DNA of 64,000 bases from Ignavibacteriota bacterium. GTDB taxonomy: Bacteria > Bacteroidota > Ignavibacteria > Ignavibacteriales > Melioribacteraceae. Shown piece by piece: positions 61,747-64,000 of the stretch; within the stretch, counting starts at the first letter, position 1; every line of letters begins with the position of its first letter. The stretch lies in NCBI GenBank assembly GCA_013112585.1, contig JABFGH010000003.1:221018-285017 (forward strand), given 5' to 3'. The position numbers and the translations under genes were made by a program. Under the pieces are notes generated by a model. It worked only from the letters and a program-made list of their open reading frames with translations, was not told the origin of the DNA and did no database searches.

Positions 61747-62901
61747 ATGGACTATGAATCCAAATGGTATATTGAAAAGGAATTGGGAAGTGGCGGTCAA
61801 GGAAAAGTATTTTTAGTCGTAGATAGAGAGGCACTGCAATCAAATAAGAATAAACTATTGAAGGTAATTCGTGATATTACTCCCGTAAATTCATATGAAA
61901 ATAATGATAATTTAATAAAACATTTTAGAAGTGAAATAAAGAAACTGATTGAGATAGAATATGAAGCTCCAAAAGGAGCATTGAAAGTATTGCATAAGCC
62001 TGAGGTAGCCAGGGCTAATAAGCTTGCTTATATTAGGATAAAGGATGAAATGCAAGCCATGAAAAAATTAGATCATAATAATTTATTGAAATTATTGGAT
62101 GCAGATATTTCCGGTAAATGGTTTGTATCTGAATATCATTCCGGTGGAACTTTAGGTGATAACATCAGTAGGTTTAAGGGAAACATAGTGCAATCAATTA
62201 AGTATTTTAAGCCGCTAGTTGAAGGTGTCGCTATGATGCATATGAACAAATTGGTTCATAGAGATATTAAACCTCAAAATATTTTCATATCAAAATCCGA
62301 TGAACTTATTTTAGGTGATATGGGATTAGTATATTTTAGCGATGCAGATAAAACAAGAATTTCTAATGAATTTGAAAACGTGGGTAGTAGGGATTGGATG
62401 CCTGCGTGGGCGATGGGAGTTAAAATAGATGAAGTGAATCCAAGTTTTGATGTCTTCACGTTGGGAAAAACTCTATGGTCTATGATCAGTGGGCTGCCTG
62501 TATTAAGGCTTTGGTATATTGAAGAAGATCAATTTAATCTTGAAAAAATATTTCAGGATAAGTATCAAATGAAATTAGTCAATAAGTTTTTCAAGAAAGT
62601 AATTGTAGAAAGAGAAAAGCAGTGTTTGCCGAATGCATTGGAAATGCTCTATGAATTAGAAGAACTTGTCTATAAGATGGAAAATGGATCTGAAATACTT
62701 TCTATGGATATTACCAGACGATGTAAAGTTTGTGGTATTGGACACTACAATTGTATATCCGATAATAACAGTAGCAGCACCTCTAATTTTGGGTTGAATA
62801 ATGTCGGAACTCGGAAATTCAGGATATTTTCTTGCTCGGATTGTGGTCATGTCCAATTATTCACTCATGAAAATGATTATGAAATAAAAGCATGGGAGTA
62901 G
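61747..62901 (+). CDS. Ser/Thr protein kinase with C-terminal zinc ribbon (cargo)
   Basis: 384 residues with GGAGG upstream. The kinase has a G-loop at 14-21 ('LGSGGQGKVFLVVD'), the beta-3 Lys39, an unusually long stretch before the alpha-C Glu101, the catalytic loop HRDIKPQN at 171-178 and DMG at 191-193 in place of DFG. The activation segment ends 'GSRDWMPAW'. After the kinase (about residue 315) a zinc ribbon uses CxxC at 326/329 and 363/366. There is no membrane segment or PASTA domain, so it is cytosolic, unlike housekeeping PknB kinases. Kinases of this kind occur in phage-defence loci; here the target is unknown. Confidence 0.88.
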   Translation: MDYESKWYIEKELGSGGQGKVFLVVDREALQSNKNKLLKVIRDITPVNSYENNDNLIKHFRSEIKKLIEIEYEAPKGALKVLHKPEVARANKLAYIRIKDEMQAMKKLDHNNLLKLLDADISGKWFVSEYHSGGTLGDNISRFKGNIVQSIKYFKPLVEGVAMMHMNKLVHRDIKPQNIFISKSDELILGDMGLVYFSDADKTRISNEFENVGSRDWMPAWAMGVKIDEVNPSFDVFTLGKTLWSMISGLPVLRLWYIEEDQFNLEKIFQDKYQMKLVNKFFKKVIVEREKQCLPNALEMLYELEELVYKMENGSEILSMDITRRCKVCGIGHYNCISDNNSSSTSNFGLNNVGTRKFRIFSCSDCGHVQLFTHENDYEIKAWE

Positions 62902-63165
62902 GAATTGAAGATTATATAAAACCCAGCTGATACTCAGCAATAAAAATTTAATGATATTAAAAAGTAGTTTAAAGGCATTTTAAATAATCGTTACAATCCA
63001 TTTAATTTAAAGATTTTGATTAGAATATTACTAAATTGGGAACAATTAAAGTGTGACAAAATGTCATTTAGATAGATCTAAGTTAGGAGAAATCCAAGCG
63101 GTTTTGCGGGTTTTGAAAATGCCAAACCAAATGCAGAAAAATGCCAAACCAAATGCGGAGTTATA
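62902..63165. other. right end with inverted transposase-binding-site candidates
   Basis: AATGCCAAACCAAATGC occurs at 63118-63134 and 63140-63156, two copies in a 22-bp period. They are the inverted form of the left-end TTTGGCA boxes. A third, weaker box (GTGTGACAAAATGTCA, 63051-63066) corresponds to TTTGACAC on the left. The terminus reads GCGGAGTTATA, so both termini begin TATAA when read inward. The rest of this 264-bp stretch is AT-rich and gene-free. Confidence 0.75.
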
Positions 63166-63170
63166 CTCGA
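63166..63170. repeat. right target-site duplication CTCGA
   Basis: Second copy of the 5-bp duplication flanking the Mu-like element; the IS3 orfB frame continues directly from here on the minus strand. Confidence 0.93.
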
Positions 63171-63558
63171 AGCAAAATATAAGTGATATCTGATACTATC
63201 ACTTGATTCGGCTTTAATGGAACTATATCCTTAATTAAATTTGGATACTTGTGAAAGTGATGATAACTGTATGTTGTCCTTGTTTTATATCGCTTTCGGG
63301 CATTTAATAAATTATTTCTTCGTAACAGTTCATAAAACTTATCTCTACCGATCTTAATTCCATGAGCTGCAAAGTCTTCTTGCAACGAGCAATGCAAATT
63401 TCGTCCGCTGCCTTTCTTCCAGATTTTTCTTTTCTCTTTTATTAAATCTACTACTAAAGCTTCCTCAAATTCTTCCTTCTCTTCAGTTCTAATACGTTTG
63501 TAAAATGATTGTTTACTATAGCCAAGCAATCGACACAGGTTTGATATACTTATCTTTT
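63166..63558 (-). pseudogene. IS3 transposase orfB, 5' part (interrupted)
   Basis: The N-terminal part of OrfB: 'ISNLCRLLGYSKQSFYKRIR' opens the HTH-like start, and 'PNQVIVSDITYILLR' carries the first catalytic Asp just before the break. Beyond 63166 the frame runs into element DNA and stops two codons later. A TTG at 63529 is the first possible start within orfB, but the frame continues back past the orfA stop in the -1 phase, so an OrfAB product made by frameshifting is likely. Confidence 0.88.
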
Positions 63559-63981
63559 CTCTGCTTTCTTCTTTAATTCTAATAATTGCTTGGCACCAAA
63601 CTTTTTTCTAATCGCTATTCCTAAATCTTCTTCGGCGATCTCTACCATTTTTTTCCATAGTGCTGACCGATGTTTCTCTTGGCTTAGTTCTGCCTCTAGT
63701 TCTGCTATCCGATTTCTTTGAACTTGCAAAGTTATTTCTTTTTGATTGTTTTTTGACACTTCAAACTCACTCGGTTGTCGATAATTTTTTATACCGTTAA
63801 ATTCTCGAATCCAATATAATATTGCACAGTTACTTTTGATACCATAAATCCTTCTTGCTTCTTCCTTTGTACATTTTCCTTCTAAAACCGAGTTTATTAC
63901 TTTTATTTTAAAGGATTCACTATACTTTCTTTTTTGTTTTTTCATACTTTTGTCCTGGTTTTTGTTGACTTTTTTAGTCAA
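63550..63981 (-). CDS. IS3-family transposase OrfA
   Basis: 143 residues. A basic start ('KRKYSESFKIKVINSVLEGK', 'CTKEEARRIYGIKSNCAILY', 'WIREFNG') forms the IS3/IS911 HTH, and a leucine-zipper-like helix follows ('RIAELEAELSQEKHRSALWK'). OrfA binds the IS ends and regulates transposition. It begins 20 bp from the IS right end at 64000. It is intact; only orfB is broken, so the IS itself cannot move unless helped in trans. Confidence 0.9.
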   Translation of the reverse strand: MTKKVNKNQDKSMKKQKRKYSESFKIKVINSVLEGKCTKEEARRIYGIKSNCAILYWIREFNGIKNYRQPSEFEVSKNNQKEITLQVQRNRIAELEAELSQEKHRSALWKKMVEIAEEDLGIAIRKKFGAKQLLELKKKAEKR

Positions 63982-64000
63982 CCTATTTCAGGACTATACA

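Larger units (their letters stand above)
51966..63165 (+). mobile_element. 11.2-kb Mu-like transposon without virion genes
   Basis: The boundaries are fixed by the split IS3 orfB and the 5-bp CTCGA duplication; length is 11,200 bp. Left to right: end with transposase sites, tandem-HTH repressor (minus), RHH-like and CII-like regulators, 20-codon leader, MuA-like transposase, small ORF, partial copy of the transposase tail, MuB-like ATPase, small ORF, GemA-like protein, two Mor-like proteins, coiled-coil protein, non-coding 0.7 kb, Panacea antitoxin and PemK-like toxin, 0.4 kb, Ser/Thr kinase, right end. No portal, protease, capsid, tail or lysis gene is present. The transposition genes are all open, so it may be active. 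Confidence 0.92.
51373..64000 (-). mobile_element. IS3-family insertion sequence, split by the 11.2-kb Mu-like element
   Basis: The terminal inverted repeats are TGAAGCGTCCTGAAAAAGG (starting 51373) and, read from the other strand, TGTATAGTCCTGAAATAGG (starting 64000); both continue with TTGACT. Inside are orfA and orfB in the minus orientation with the IS3 D-D-E motifs. Without the insert and one target copy the IS is 1423 bp, a normal size. The right end falls exactly on the last base of the window, so its target duplication cannot be checked. Confidence 0.88.

Noticed and set aside
51966..63165. Intact Mu-type prophage
   Set aside because: The two ends are fixed by the split orfB and the duplication, and nothing between them encodes portal, head, tail or lysis proteins.

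Overview
The window looks like a chromosomal segment of a low-GC, Gram-negative bacterium of the Bacteroidota/Chlorobiota side of the tree, most probably an Ignavibacteria-like lineage. The basis is a fused lpxC-fabZ gene, a complete lipid A/Kdo/LPS-export gene set, four secreted proteins with type IX secretion (T9SS) C-terminal sorting domains of the 'YPNPFNPST' type, and Omp28-, DUF6029- and OstA-like envelope proteins. No rRNA or tRNA gene and no CRISPR array was seen.

Layout. 1-14245 (minus strand) is an outer-membrane biogenesis block: tamB-like (partial), rfaE2, rfaE1, a beta-propeller protein, a lipoate ligase, lpxA, lpxC/fabZ, lpxD, two ompH/skp genes, bamA and uppS. 14453-16960 (minus) holds lexA, with a perfect palindromic operator candidate and two small downstream genes, and ilvE. 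17246-18019 is an MlaE-type permease, followed by a 1.1-kb gene-free stretch of hairpin repeats. 19129-22913 encodes two T9SS-secreted proteins with nearly identical tails. 23074-28698 has a higBA toxin-antitoxin pair, a MATE exporter, an acyltransferase-like membrane protein, ruvB, kdsA and kdsC. 29000-33601 continues with kdsD, lptC, lptA and lptB; kdsC and kdsD are separated by an 8-bp tandem repeat, and lptA and lptB by an S23-type four-helix-bundle gene set among four copies of a ~100-bp repeat. 33775-35364 is a CoA-acylating-type aldehyde dehydrogenase with a tail that looks like a microcompartment encapsulation peptide. 35575-41772 is a secreted redox/T9SS cluster (two Omp28-like proteins, a TlpA-like thioredoxin, a DUF6029-type protein). 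42061-50289 holds nfo, anmK, an SDR sugar reductase, ribD-ribE-ribBA-ribH and gatB. A second toxin-antitoxin pair lies at 50425-51061.

51373-64000 is nested mobile DNA and the most interesting part of the window. An IS3-family insertion sequence sits in a truncated palindromic repeat, and its transposase gene orfB is split by a second element of exactly 11,200 bp (51966-63165) flanked by a perfect 5-bp duplication CTCGA. Removing the insert and one CTCGA copy restores orfB in frame as a 291-residue protein, which fixes both ends to the base. The insert has Mu-type genes: a tandem-HTH repressor divergent from small early regulators, a MuA-like DDE transposase, a MuB-like ATPase, a GemA/gp16-like protein and two Mor/C-like activators. 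It has no portal, terminase, capsid, tail or lysis gene. In the place of virion genes it carries a Panacea-domain antitoxin with a PemK/MazF-like toxin and a Ser/Thr protein kinase with a C-terminal zinc ribbon. I read it as a compact Mu-derived transposon with a stabilisation/defence-like cargo rather than a prophage. Both ends carry repeated TTTGGCA-core sites, and the termini read TATAA instead of the usual TG/CA.

The envelope genes form one pathway spread over two blocks: rfaE1/rfaE2 and kdsA/C/D supply heptose and Kdo, lpxA/C/D start lipid A, lptA/B/C move LPS outward, and bamA, ompH and tamB assemble outer-membrane proteins. All family calls rest on reading motifs; no database search was run.
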